NCBI RefSeq assembly: GCF_027943255.1
Contig: NC_072897.1
Location: 55,514,406 to 55,578,405, forward strand
DNA: 64,000 nt
Reading direction: 5' to 3'
Source of the DNA: Anastrepha obliqua
Taxonomy: Eukaryota; Arthropoda; Insecta; Diptera; Tephritidae
The notes under the pieces are model-generated. The model was not told where the DNA came from. It did not search any database and saw only the letters and a program-made list of their open reading frames with translations. How positions within the stretch are numbered: the stretch's first letter is position 1; each line of letters starts with the position of its first letter. Below, piece by piece: positions 1 through 10,958 of this stretch. The position numbers and the translations under genes were made by a program.

Positions 1-1511
1 CACCCGCCTCTGTGCAGCAAAAAACGTACATCTACCTACGCAAAGAATGTTCGACATCATCGGTATGCACGAGCAATGGAGCAACATTTCTCGTTCCCTA
101 CGTACCGCCGCCGAAGAAGAAATCGGATTCCGGCGAGCCCGAAAAACCAATTGGTACGACGAGCAATGTCATGCTGCCGCAGAAAGAAAGGATCCCGCCT
201 ATAGAGCCACGCTGCGATTGCGCGCAACGGGAGCCATGTGGGATCACTACCGCGAGCTAAAAACGGAAGAGAGACGTATTATCCGACAGAAGAAACGAGA
301 GGTCAAATAACGTGAGTGCGAGGAGCTTGAGATGCTGGCCAATAGGAACAACGCCCGAAAATTCTATCAGAAAGTCCGGCGGCTTACAGAAGGTTTTAAG
401 ACCGGGGCGTTTTCCTGTAAGAACAAAGACGGCGAACTGGTGACTGACATCCAGAGCAATCTTAAATTATGGAGGGAACACTTCTTGAACCTGTTAAACA
501 CTGACAGCTGCGCTTGTCACTGAAAATGTGAAGATCCCGATACCCCAATCGTCGGCGACGGAATTGTCGTTCCGCTACCCGACCATGACGAGGTGAAAAT
601 AATAATGAAAATAACGCGACTAAAGAACAACAAAGCCGCGGGCGCCGACGGAGCCGGCTGAGCTATTCAAACATGGCGACGAGGAGCTGATAAGGTGCAT
701 GCATCAGCTCCTATGCAAAATATGGTCGGATGAAAGCATGCCTGCCGATTGGAATTTAAGTGTGCTCTGCGCAATCCATAAGAATGGTGATCCTGCAATC
801 TGTGCCAATTAATGCGGGATTAGTCTTCTAAATATCGCCTATAAGGTTCTAGGGAGTGTATTGTGTGAAAGGCTGAAGCCCACCGTCAACCAACTGGTTG
901 GACCTTATCAGTGTGGCTTTAGACCTGGAAAGTCTACCATCGACCAAATATTTACAATACGCCAAATCTTGGAAAAGACCCACGAAAGGAGAATGGATAC
1001 ACACCATCTCTTCGTCGATTTCAAAGCTGCATTCGACAGTACGGAAAGGAGTTACTTGTATGCCGCGATGTCTGAATTTGGTATGCCCGCAAAAAAAATT
1101 CGGCTATGCAAGATGACGTTGCTCAACACCAGCAGCGCCGTCAGAACTGGGAAGGACCTCTTCGAGCCGTTTGATACCAAACGAGGTTTCAGACAGGGTG
1201 ACTCCCTGTCGTGTGACTTCTTTAACCTGATGTTGGAGAGCATCGTACGAGCCGCAGAACTTAATCGCTGAGGCACAATATTTTATAAGAGCGTACAATT
1301 GTTGGCGTATGCCGATGATATAGATATCATCGGCCTTAACCACCGCGCTGTTAGTTCTGCCTTCTCCAAACTGAATAAAGAGGCAAAGCGAATGGGTTTG
1401 GTGGTGAACGAGGACAAAACGAAGTACCTCCTGCATTCAAACAAACAGTCGGCGCACTCGCGTATCGGCACCCACGTCACTGTAGACAGTTATAATTTCG
1501 AGATTGTAAAA
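1..1511 (+). pseudogene. RTE-like non-LTR retrotransposon fragment A (linker + reverse transcriptase)
   Basis: This is a remnant of an RTE/BovB-like polyprotein, the family often auto-labelled 'craniofacial development protein 2-like' in insects. The window opens in the linker after the endonuclease. A basic, charged linker is read at 47-310 and 332-523 in the same frame, broken by TAA at 308-310 and TGA at 521-523. The frame then shifts between about 530 and 860. Reverse transcriptase follows at 861-1271 and 1299-1538, with the palm motif FVDFKAAFDS, then GFRQGDS, and an intact YADD at 1308-1319. An in-frame stop at 1269-1271 separates these two pieces. Compared with RTE-B, about 38 residues are missing near base 55. 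Similarity to RTE-E stops at about 1511, where the 5' end of RTE-B begins. The copy is inactive. Confidence 0.85.
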
Positions 1512-1766
1512 GAATCCGGAGGATGGTTCCATGTGTAGAAGTCCACGCAAGTGGGGAAAGTTACTGATCGCCATTCCCTTGGGAGTGGCCAGGACGATTC
1601 TTCTACATATGGTTCAAGCAGCTCACAACGGCCGGGATTAGCCCACGTATCCTCTGGGTAGCTTCCGAACACCCGTTCGGAAGTGAGCTAACGTGAGAAG
1701 GCGAAGCATCCCAGCATAGCTGGTTGTGCGCTGGGTTTGGGACCCGCCACTTAAAAGTCCCCCCCA
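1512..1766 (+). other. 5' untranslated leader of RTE-like element B
   Basis: This is non-coding sequence between the truncated 3' side of RTE-A and the start codon of RTE-B at 1767. It is more GC-rich than its surroundings and ends in a C-run (about 1758-1765) just before the ATG. I assign it as the element's own leader because it lies directly upstream of the endonuclease ORF and has no similarity to the reverse transcriptase of copy A. The exact 5' end is uncertain by about 10 bases. Confidence 0.6.
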
Positions 1767-3182
1767 ATGAAAAGAATTAACAAGCCTCGGATGAGAACTT
1801 CCAACACTGATGACGACCCTTGCAAACGAAATAAGGAATATGATTTGAGGGCATGCACCTGGAATGTCCGGTCCCTTAATGGGGAAGGTGCCTCTGCCCG
1901 GCTGGTTGATGTCCTCGTGAGAGTAAAGGCTGACATCACTGCCATCCAAGAGACGCGATGGACGGGGCAAGGTAAGAAAACCATAGGACCTTGGGACGTA
2001 TACTACAGCTGCCATGTAAAGGAGCGGAAATTCGGTGTAGGATTTGTTGTGGGAGAGAGACTTCGTCGCCAAGTACTGTCGTTCACTCCGGTGGACGAGC
2101 GTCTCGCAATAATCCGCATCAAAGCGCGATTTATTAACATCTCGCTAATTTGCGCCCACGCCCCGACGGAAGAGAAGGACGATGCGACCAAAGATTCCTT
2201 CTATGAGCGCTTGAAACGTTCCTATGAGCGCTGCCCCCGCCACGACATAAAAATCGTGCTTGGCGACTTCAACGCAAGGGTGGACAAGGAGGGAATTTTT
2301 GGTCCCACAGTCGGAAAATTCAGCCTGCACAACGAAACATCCGGTAACGGACAGAGGCTGATCGACTTCGCCGGGGCCCGAAACATGGTAGTCTGCAGCA
2401 CCAGATTCCAGCATAAAAAGATACACCAAGCTACCTGGCTGTCTCCTGATCAAAAAACGCGAAACCAGATCGATCATGTTGTGACAGATGGAAGACACGC
2501 TTCTAGTGCAGCAAAAAACGTACATCACCCTGCGCAAAGAATGTTCGACATCGAAAAGCTTCAATCACAACAGACAGCCAGAAGATTCGCCACTCGACTC
2601 TCACTCCTGCTCTCGGAGAGAACTGCCCAACAAACCGGCATGCGCGAGCAATGGAGCAACATTTCTCGTTCCCTACGTACCGCCGCCGAAGAAGAAATCG
2701 GATTCCGGCGAGCCCGAAAAAACAATTGGTACGACGAGTAATGTCATGCTGCCGCAGAAAGAAAGGATGCCGCCTATAGAGCCACGCTGCGATCGGGCGC
2801 AACGCGAGCCATGTGGGATCGCTACAGAGAGCTGAAAAAGGAAGAGAGACGTATTATCCGAAAGAAGAAACGAGAGGCCGAAATACGTGAGTGCGAGGAG
2901 CTTGAAATGCTGGCCAATAGGAACAACGCCCGAAAATTTTACCAGAAAGTTCGGCGGCTTACAGAAGGTTTTAAGACCGGGGCGTTGTCCTGTAAGAACA
3001 AAGACGGCGATCTGGTGACTGACGTACAGAGCAATCTTAAATTATGGAGGGAACACTTCTCGAACCTGTTAAACGGTGACAGCTGCGCATGTCATAGAGA
3101 ATGTGAAGATCCCGATACACCAATCGTTGAAGACGGAATTGTCGTTCCGTTACCCGACCATGACGAGGTGAGAATAGCAATA
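1767..3182 (+). pseudogene. RTE-like element B: endonuclease plus linker, truncated before the reverse transcriptase
   Basis: The first 324 codons (1767-2741) encode an apurinic/apyrimidinic-type endonuclease that would nick target DNA for retrotransposition. Visible motifs are TWNVRSLN near the N-terminus, IQETRW with the catalytic Glu, LGDFNARV and QIDHVV. The terminal SDH-type motif expected after QIDHVV is not seen; the reading passes from GRHASS straight to AAKNVHH, so a short deletion is likely. TAA at 2739-2741 replaces CAA, which fragment A has at the same place: a single C-to-T nonsense change. The same frame reopens at 2811 and carries the basic linker to about 3182, where similarity stops before the reverse transcriptase. 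The copy is inactive. Confidence 0.85.
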
Positions 3183-4689
3183 TCATCAGAATTCGTTTTA
3201 GGGGTATGGTTCCTTCGGCAAAGTTTCTTATTTTGGTCCCTAGAATATGATTTTCACTGAGCAATGGGCGATTTTTTTGCCTCCCCACAAATCGACCCGG
3301 CGTAACATACATATATATTCATCCATATACCACTATGCTCTTTGAATTCTTGTCTAGAATTAATTTCGACTCGAAAAATCAGTAAAAATTTTCATCGAAT
3401 TTGTATGAAGTTTTAAATTTACTAAAACGCACACAACAAAATGTGAGGTCGTTTTATGATGTATTTTGTTTAAATTCTTCTTTTTAAATTAAATCAACAA
3501 ACATTAAAGTTACTTTGATTTTAAATGTTGGCGAACAATTTCAAATCTTTATTTGCATTGTATTTGTTTGAAAATACAAATTGAATAAATTTTCGTTTAT
3601 CAAGGGAACATAGAAATGCACAAGGAAATGCCTTGCAAAATGCTGTCGGCATTCGTCAATTTGATTTCATACAGAAACCAAAAACTGAGCAGAGCCAATG
3701 CACTTGTACATAATTCACTGTAACCAGCTCTGTTAAGAAGTTCCCCGCTGCCGAGTTGAGCGAGGTGAAAAAGTCTTCGCGGTTTCACTTCATTTTTGAC
3801 AATTCACACTATTCGTAGCTCGTGAGACTTCTCTATAGGTACATTAACGTTCTCTGCGAATAGTACGCGAAAATTGTAGGAAGTTGGACACATAGAATAA
3901 TCGACGACAAAAGTCGGGGATGTAAACCTTTAGATAACTCAGTTTCTCTCTGACCACGGTTATTTTAGGCAATACCTTTTCAACATGGGCAAAGTCGATT
4001 CTGCCGCCTGTACGTGCGATGACGGTTAATTAGATGACGCAACCCACACATTTTTTGAATCGTAATAGGAATTGTAACAGCCAAAAATATAGTCTCAACA
4101 ATGATAAAAAAAGAAGAAAACCGCGAAAAAATAGTTTTCTATATTAAAAGATAGCTTTCTACAGAAAACATTTTACGCAGGAAAAAGCGCGATATGTGAC
4201 ATTTGGACGCCCATATCTTTTCTCCAACCAAATTCTCAAAACGTAAAAATTCCAATACTTCTTTCCTTGGAGCGAACAATCCATTCATGGAATAATCGCG
4301 GCTTAAACATCAGACTTCCGTGAACATTTTAAGATCTTAATATCTGACATTAGTACTTTTTGAAAATGACATAAATTTCCTGTGAATAAGGTAGTAATAC
4401 CCTTCCACTATTTTTTTTTAATTATCTCTTCTCTAGTCTAAAAAATTGCTTAAAAATTGTGAGTTCAGAGGGAGTTTATGAATTATTAGATGAATGAAAT
4501 TATGAACATCGTACTTTTTTAGCTGATCCACAAAACCATGACGTTTGCACCATCTGTACATGCCATAGCGAATATACGTAATTCTACTTCAGCTAGAAGT
4601 TTTTCATAAACGATGTCCAGCACTAATCCACCAATCACGTTTCTGTAAAAAACAAGTTTGGAAAATAAAAGCTGAGAATAAATGCTCAT
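3183..4689. other. AT-rich unassigned stretch
   Basis: I see no ORF with a recognisable domain in this 1.5 kb. It contains poly-A/T runs and TA-rich low-complexity sequence. A stretch at about 3823-3858 (ACGTT flanked by GAGA and TCTC motifs) has a near-match in opposite orientation at about 40830-40862, so part of this region belongs to some dispersed repeat. Its left edge is the truncation point of RTE-B, its right edge the 3' end of RTE-C. Confidence 0.5.
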
Positions 4690-5240
4690 CTTCTTCTTGT
4701 TAATTGGCGCGATAACCGCATGACAAAGCGCGCCAGTCGTTTCTTTCTAGTGCTAACCGGCGCCAATTGGACACATCAAGTGAAGCTAAGTGTAAAGCGG
4801 AGCGTTTGTATTCATTCGAACGACATGACCCAGCCAACGTAGCCGCTGGATCTTTATTCGCTGCGCTATGTCTATGTCGTCGTAGAGCTCATACAGCTCA
4901 TCGTTCCATCGTTCCATCGTCTGCAATATTCGCCGTTGCCAACGTGCAAAGGTCCAAAAATCTTACGCAGAATCTTTCTCTCAAACACTCCAAACGTCGC
5001 TTCATCGGATGTTGTCATCGTCCAAGCTTCTGCGCCATACGTTAGGACAGGCATGATGAGAGCCTTGTAGAGTGTTAGTTTTGTTCATCGAGAGAGGACT
5101 TTACTACTCATTTGCCTGCTTCGTTCAAAGTAGCACTTGTTGGCAATAGAGATTCTATGTTGGATTTCCAAATATACGAAGTCTCTTACAACTTCGAAAT
5201 TATAAGTGTCAACAGTGACGTGGGTGCCATACGCGCATTT
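4690..5240 (-). pseudogene. RTE-like element C: 3' end (C-terminal RT tail and 3' UTR)
   Basis: On the minus strand this matches the RTE-E copy at 51377-51790. The stretch at 4872-5054 encodes the C-terminal tail of the polyprotein, recognisable by VLTYGAEAWTMTT followed by FERKILRKIFGP. The region from 4690 to 4870 is the 3' untranslated part. Similarity to RTE-E stops at about 5240, so the copy is truncated on its 5' side and also carries small indels. No catalytic residues are retained. Confidence 0.8.
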
Positions 5241-5449
5241 TGCTCTCATTTACCACCAGACTCAGACTTATTCTCCTTTTTAAACTACAATCTGGTAAAT
5301 ATAAACAATAAGTAATTATTTTTAAAGTTGTATTGGAATTCTTTGTTCTCTAACGAATGCTAAATAAACATTCAATTTTGCTTCAGATTATGCTACATTA
5401 TATAATTTTCTTAGTGTTATAATTATTGTTATTATTATTATTATTAATT
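5241..5449. repeat. AT-rich spacer with (ATT)n microsatellite
   Basis: Between RTE-C and the 3' end of jockey J1 lies AT-rich sequence containing an (ATT)n run at about 5418-5455. On the minus strand this reads (AAT)n directly after the J1 3' region, so it may be the simple-repeat tail of J1. That assignment is inference; no target-site duplication was found. Confidence 0.5.
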
Positions 5450-5560
5450 ATTAATTATAATTTTTTCTTCTTGTTTTGTTAAATTGTGAGTTCTGTTAGA
5501 GTTAATCGTTTTAATATTCGTTCTCCCGCTTTCTCCGAGTGTGGTAGTTTGCGCATTTGT

Positions 5561-6990
5561 TCATTTTGATGATTTGTCAGTCGTTGTATATGCGTGATGC
5601 TTGATGTATTTTCTAATTGTGTCATCTATTGTGTCGATATTGAGGTCGCTGTGGATCACGTCCTTTGGTATATACCAGTCTGCTTTTGTTATTGTTCGTA
5701 GTATTTTAGATTGGGTCCTTTGAATTATTTTGATATTGGATTTTTTTGCTGTGCCCCAGATTTCTAGCCCATATTTCCAAATGGGTGAGATTATAGCTTT
5801 ATATATCCCTACATTGTTGTTAAGGCTTAGTTTTGAATTTTTAGCCAACAGCCAGTATAGTTGCCTGAACTTGTTTTTGATTTCATTTCGCTTGTTTTCT
5901 ATATGTCGTTTCCAACTTAGTTTTTCATCTATAGTTATGCCAAGGTACTTTGCACTAGGAAGGATTTATATTTCATTGTTTTTAGTGTTAGTTTGAGTTT
6001 CTTAGGCTTTCTTTTTGTATAAATTACTTGTCCATTTTATCTTTGTTGACTTCTATTCCCCATTTATCGAGAAATGATACAGTGTCATTTATAGTTTGTT
6101 GAAGTATGTCAGTAGCTTTTTTTCTATTTTATCTGATGCCATTAAAACCGTGTCATTCGCGAATGTGGCTATCATGCAATTTTTTGTTGTTTGGATCGGT
6201 ATATCTGCTGTAAATATCAGGTAAAATGGAGGGCCTAGGACACTAACTTGGGGTACACCTGCTGTCATTTCCATCATGCTTGAGCATTCGTCTTCAAACT
6301 TTATAAACAATGTCGGTTTTCCAGGTAGCTTTTGAGAATGGTGAAGTGATTCCGTGGTAATTTTTCGCTTAGCTTATGCAGTAGTCCCTTATGCCACACC
6401 CTGTCAAAAGCTTTTGCAATATCTAGGTAGACAGCTATGCAGAACCTTTTATTATCCATATTATTTAGTATTTGGCTTATAACTCTGTGGACTTGTTGCA
6501 CAGTTGAGTGCTGTCGTCTAAATCCATATTGAAGGCTTAGTATTATATTTTTTCCTATCAGAATTTTGTCTTATCTGGCAAAGAATATTTTTTCAAACAC
6601 TTTTAAAAGAATGGGCAAGAGTCTGATGTGGCTATATGATGTTGTTTCTGATGCATTTTTACCTGGTTTGGGGATTGCCGTTATTTGTGGAACCTTCCAG
6701 AGGCGTGGGAAGCATTGTGTCCTTAATATGCTGTTGAATATTTGTCGTATACATGTGGGTAGTTCTTTTAGTATTTTACCATTTTTTAGATCGTAGCCTG
6801 TTACTGTTCAGATTTTTCAAATGATATTTGATTTCTGCTGAGGCTGTCATTTTCATTTTCTTTTCTGGGTTACTCGTATTTACATTTTGTTCAATGTCTT
6901 GATTGTCTTTTTCGTTTGAGAATATTGTTTTAAAGCGTTCAGCTAGTGTGTTTGCCTTCTCTTTATTGGTCTTTGCCCAAGTTCCGTGTT
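5561..6990 (-). pseudogene. J1 reverse transcriptase (broken)
   Basis: Pieces at 6301-6501, 6089-6310 and 5561-5848 (minus strand) give, in order, the palm motif AVYLDIAKAFDRVWH, the stretch GVPQVSVLGP, and the C-terminal jockey block with IYKAIISPIWKYGLEIWG. The catalytic motif normally written F/YADD reads FANDT here, so the first catalytic Asp is replaced by Asn. With the frameshifts between pieces, this makes the enzyme inactive. The clade assignment rests on the C-terminal IWKYG.EIWGTA block, characteristic of jockey. Confidence 0.85.
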
Positions 6991-7026
6991 GTGTTTTGAT
7001 GCGAGGTTTATGTGGAACTGCTTTGA

Positions 7027-8085
7027 CTAAGATTTTAGTTGCTTTCCATAGAGAATTATTGTTGCCGTGACCCCCAAGTTATGTATGTAATTTTCAAGCT
7101 TTTTATTTTGGTGTTGTTTTAATAATGCTTTTAATTCAGTTGATGATTTGTTAAGTTTTATCTTATCTTCGAGATGTTTAGTAGTTTGCCACTTTTTACG
7201 GAGTTTCCTTTTTTGTTGTATTTTTTGTTTGATATGTATTGGAATAGACTCATTTTGTAGAATTTTTATAGTTGGTGTCGAAAGGGTGAGGGCTTTGATG
7301 ATGGAATCGTTGAAAAAAGTTATTGCTGAGTCAATTTCGTTTTCCGTTTTTAATGAAATATTTATAGTCAATTGTGCTTCCACACTTTGTCGAAAATAAT
7401 TCAAGTCTGTTTTATTATTATATAGTGATGTAAAAGCTTGTTGGTGTAGATTTCCAAGAATTGTCATTAGGAGTGGTGAATGATCCGACGATAGCTCCAA
7501 ACATGACTTAATGGTCAGATGGGCTTCGGGAATATTTTTAACAATACATAAATCAATTAAATCTGGTTGTTTTTTGATATCTGTAGGACAGTATGTCGGC
7601 TCTCCGGTGCTAATGAAGTGTCCATTGTTTTCTTAATTTTGGGCCTTTAGAAGTTATTAACCTTCATCCCTAAAACGAACTTTTCGCATTGTAGTCACCT
7701 CCAGCGATATATTGACTTCCTAGTCCGTTTAAATAGTCCAGATATTGATCTTTTGTGTTATAGAATTTTGGCGGACAGTATACTGCTGATATTGTTATTG
7801 GTCAATTTGAGCTATTTATTGAAACTGTTGTTGCTTGTATGTAATTTTTTCTATAACCATCAAATTCGTAGCATTTAATTGTATTTTTGATGATTAGTGC
7901 AGCTCCTCCGTGAGCCTTGTTATCTGAGTGATTTGTGTAGTCTATGTTGTAATTAGGTATATTTTCAAAAGTTTTGTGAGTTGCATCAGTCTCGGATATT
8001 AGCATAATATCAATTGCTTTATCCAGAATAAATCCTTGAGTTCTAATGCGTGGAGCGTAAGTCCGTTTGCGTTCAAATTGCAATT
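7027..8085 (-). pseudogene. J1 endonuclease and linker (broken)
   Basis: On the minus strand, a start like LNANGLTLHALELK (the usual WNANGL motif with W changed) occurs near 8085. After a frameshift, the piece at 7802-8083 continues with IDIMLISETDATH (catalytic Glu), IPNYNIDY and HGGAALIIK. The piece at 7027-7500 begins with the catalytic-site motif SSDHSP and continues into a lysine-rich linker. This is the APE-type endonuclease of a jockey element. At least two frame breaks separate the pieces. Confidence 0.8.
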
Positions 8086-8349
8086 TTTATTTTACTTAGT
8101 GCGTCCATCTAGCTTCGATACCAGTATGGTTACAATGTTCATCATGATGGCCATTTGTGTTATTAATTGTTTCATCATAGTTTTAAGTTCAGTTAAATCA
8201 TCGTTCCTTGATGTGGTAGTATTAGGGTTGTTAAATTCATTTGTTAAGGTTTTCGTTGATGTTGCTTGTGCATAAGAAACGCCTGGTATAAGGGTTTGAT
8301 TTGTATTTGTGCCAAGGTTTTTCTGGTGAGGTTCATTATTGCTTTGTTC

Positions 8350-9300
8350 TTATGCAGCGTGAATTTCTTTGTGGCGTAGTGTCGGATCTCTTTGTATTAG
8401 GAGTCTTTTGTAGATTTTGCAGCCTCTATAATTATCTGTATGGTTTTTGCCACAATGAGCACATTTAATTTGGTCTCTTCCCACTTTGTTCTTAATTTTA
8501 CACATATTTGTCTTGTGTTTGCCGGCACATTTTACGCAGACTGGATCCACCATACAGTAGTTTTTTGTATGTCCGTATCTCTGACAGTTTGCACATTGAG
8601 GAATTGTTCTTTTTTGACGCGGTGGCTTCAAACTAATTTTACAGTGGAGTAGATGAGTTATACTGTATATGTCTTTATTGTTTTCGTTTAATTTTAGTGT
8701 TCTTTCTTTCGGTTGTATTTTAGTTTCGTTTCGGCTAAGAACTTTTATTTCAAATTTAGTATTTGACAGGGAATTTAAAGCCTTTGTTAGAGTATTCATT
8801 TTCTACATTTTGTACATATATTGGTGGCGGTTTTTGTGCACGCTGCGTACCTGGAGCTTTTTCTACTGGGTTGCTTTCTAGCTCATTGATATTTGGTTCG
8901 TTATCTACATCCAAGAGATTGAACCTATTTGATGAAGCTGGATTGCCTAACCTATACTCTTGTAGAGTTGTTTGTGTAGAGCTTTGCATTTTATTCTTTT
9001 GTTTTTTGTTCTTACTTGAGAGTTCGAATTTGTTTGGCGATTGCTTATCGCGGTTTCTCTTTAACTCTGATTGCAAAAAGTCTTTTTTCTCATTTTGAAT
9101 TTGCATTCTTGTATTGTGCGTTGCTGGTGATGACGATGCGATCAATGTAGTTGGTGCGCTACATTCAGCACTACGTGTTGCGGTTTGAATGAGAGTTTAA
9201 TGTGTAGGGATCGGTTTAGCAGAAGTGGATGAAGTTTTTGTTGTTGTTGAGCCTACAGCTGTTGCTGATGTGGTGACAATGGAGCAGTGAGTACCTGTTG
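8350..9300 (-). pseudogene. J1 ORF1 (gag-like protein with zinc knuckles, frameshifted)
   Basis: The C-terminal half at 8350-8799 carries three cysteine-rich knuckles (CANCQRYGHTKNYC, CVKCAGKHKTNMC and CAHCGKNHTDNYRGC) after the jockey-gag stretch around ITHLLHCK. These bind the element RNA in the gag particle. The N-terminal half at 8756-9145 is in another frame, rich in Lys/Gln/Asn and polar, ending in PPPIYVQNVEN. The two overlap at a frameshift near 8790. Upstream, the same frame can be read to about 9300 with a stop at about 9198. The part from 8703 outward is repeated without any amino-acid change at 61403-61792. Confidence 0.85.
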
Positions 9301-9364
9301 CTGTCGTGCATGATGTTACTGCTGTTTCTTGCGGATAGTATAGTAGTCTTTATTGCTGGACTCT

Positions 9365-10377
9365 CCAATTCTGACGGCACTGCTGGTGTTGAGCAACGTC
9401 ATCTTGCAAAGCCAAATTAGTTTTGTGGGGATACCAAATTCAGACATCGCGGCATACAAGTAACTCCTTTCCGTACTGTCGAATGCAGCTTTGTAATCGA
9501 CGAAAAGATGGTGTGTGTCGATTCTCCTCTCGTGGGTCTTTTCAAAGATTTGGCGTATTGTAAATATTTAGTCGATGGTAGACTTTCCAGGTCTAAAGCC
9601 ACACTGATAAGGTCCAATCAGTTGGTTGACGGTGGGCTTCAGCCTTTCACACAATACGCTCCCTAGAACCTTATAGGCGATATTTAGAAGACAAGTCCCG
9701 GGATAATTGGCACAGATTGCAGGATCACCCTTCTTTTGGATTGGTCAGAGTACACTTAAATTCCAATCGACAAGCATACTTTCATCCGGCCATATTTTGC
9801 ATAGAAGCTGACGTATGCACCTTACCAGCTCCTCGCCGCCATGTTTGAATAGCTCAGCCGTCAGTCCGGCGTCCGGCGCCTGCGGCTTTGTTGTTCTTTA
9901 GTCGCGTTATTTTCATTATTATTTTCACCTCGTCATGGTCGGGTAGCGGAACGACAATTCCGTCGCCGACGATTGGGGTATCGGGATCTTCACATTTTCA
10001 GTGACAAGCGCAGCTGTCACTGTTTAACAGGTTCGAGAAGTGTTCCCTCCATAATTTAAGCATGATCTGGACATCAGTCACCAGATCGCCGTCTTTGTTC
10101 TTACAAGAAAACGCCCCGGTCTTAAAACCTTCTGTAACCCGCCGAACTTTCTGGTAGAACTTTCGGGCGTTGTTCCTATTGGCCAGCATCTCATGCTCCC
10201 CGCACTCACGTATTTCGGCCTCTCGTTTCTTCTTTCGGGTCATACGTCTCTCTTCCTTTTTTAGCTCTCTGTAGCGGTCCCACATGGCTCGCGTTGCGCC
10301 CGATCGCAGCGTGGCTCTATAGGCGGCATCCTTTCTCTCTGCGGCAGCATGACATTCCTCCATGCGGGAGCAATAAG
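9365..10377 (-). pseudogene. RTE-like element D, left-arm copy (linker + partial reverse transcriptase)
   Basis: On the minus strand, 9998-10384 encodes the basic linker (from CHAAAERKDAAYRATLRS through EGFKTGAFSCKNKDGDL) and 9417-9617 lies in the reverse-transcriptase region. The copy starts in the linker and stops before the YADD box, so it is truncated at both ends. A TGA follows CACH at about 9998-10000. The right-arm copy reads through at the same place (CACHRECEDPDTP), so the two arms differ locally here. It sits between J1 and an unassigned region. Confidence 0.85.
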
Positions 10378-10880
10378 AATACAAAGTTTTCCTCTTTCGC
10401 TCAATTATTAAAAAGCAATAAGCGGCAGAAATAAACCAATTCTAGCGATGCAATTACGATTTCTGTTGCTCCTACAAATTCTAAACTTCCACTTGTAATC
10501 TCTAACTCACGTCCTCAAACCTTTGTTGCTCTACAGTTCACTTTCAACAACATTCATAACAAAAAGGGAAATAAACTCCTGCTCATCACTAACTAACAGG
10601 CCTCTCTCAATGGGTCCGTTGAGGCAACGAATTTGACTGAAGGCGTTGTGATAGGCCTATAACACATTACCAGACTTCATCAGTGAACTCCAATCACAAT
10701 CTCACCACACTCAAAACTCAACTCTCAGCAATACACAAACCAACTCAATAGCATGTATTTATAGTGCATAGCATGCATAGTGGGTGTAGACCTGTTCGTG
10801 TGTGTAGACGTGATTTTTACTGCCCTCCGCGTTTTTAAGTTTTCTCACTCTACGATGGACATTTAATTTACCAATTTTTG
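10378..10880. other. Unassigned 500-bp region in the left arm, with a TATA-like box on the minus strand
   Basis: No ORF or family is recognised between RTE-D and the CR1-like ORF1. On the minus strand a TATAAATA sequence lies at 10756-10763, followed by G/T-rich sequence with TTGAG repeats. This could be a promoter region or part of a long terminal repeat; neither is shown. The same sequence is at 59668-60170 in the right arm. Confidence 0.4.
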
Positions 10881-10958
10881 TATTTTAACATGCTCGAGAT
10901 AGTGACTCTTTTATTCGATAATTATTCAAAATACGTTACACTTGCATTTATATATAAA

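Larger units (their letters stand above)
5450..9364 (-). mobile_element. Jockey-clade non-LTR retrotransposon J1 (degenerate, near full length)
   Basis: Read on the minus strand, the order is ORF1 (gag-like, zinc knuckles), endonuclease, reverse transcriptase and C-terminal tail, then a possible (AAT)n tail. This is the canonical order of jockey elements and spans about 3.9 kb. All reading frames are broken. The 5' side meets RTE-D at about 9365. The first 660 bases or so of the element (8703-9364) lie inside the left inverted-repeat arm and recur at 61184-61845. Confidence 0.85.

Noticed and set aside
861..1538. Reverse transcriptase of a retron, DGR or group II intron
   Set aside because: The RT motifs, neighbouring endonuclease and linker match eukaryotic RTE-like retrotransposons, and the setting is an insect genome.
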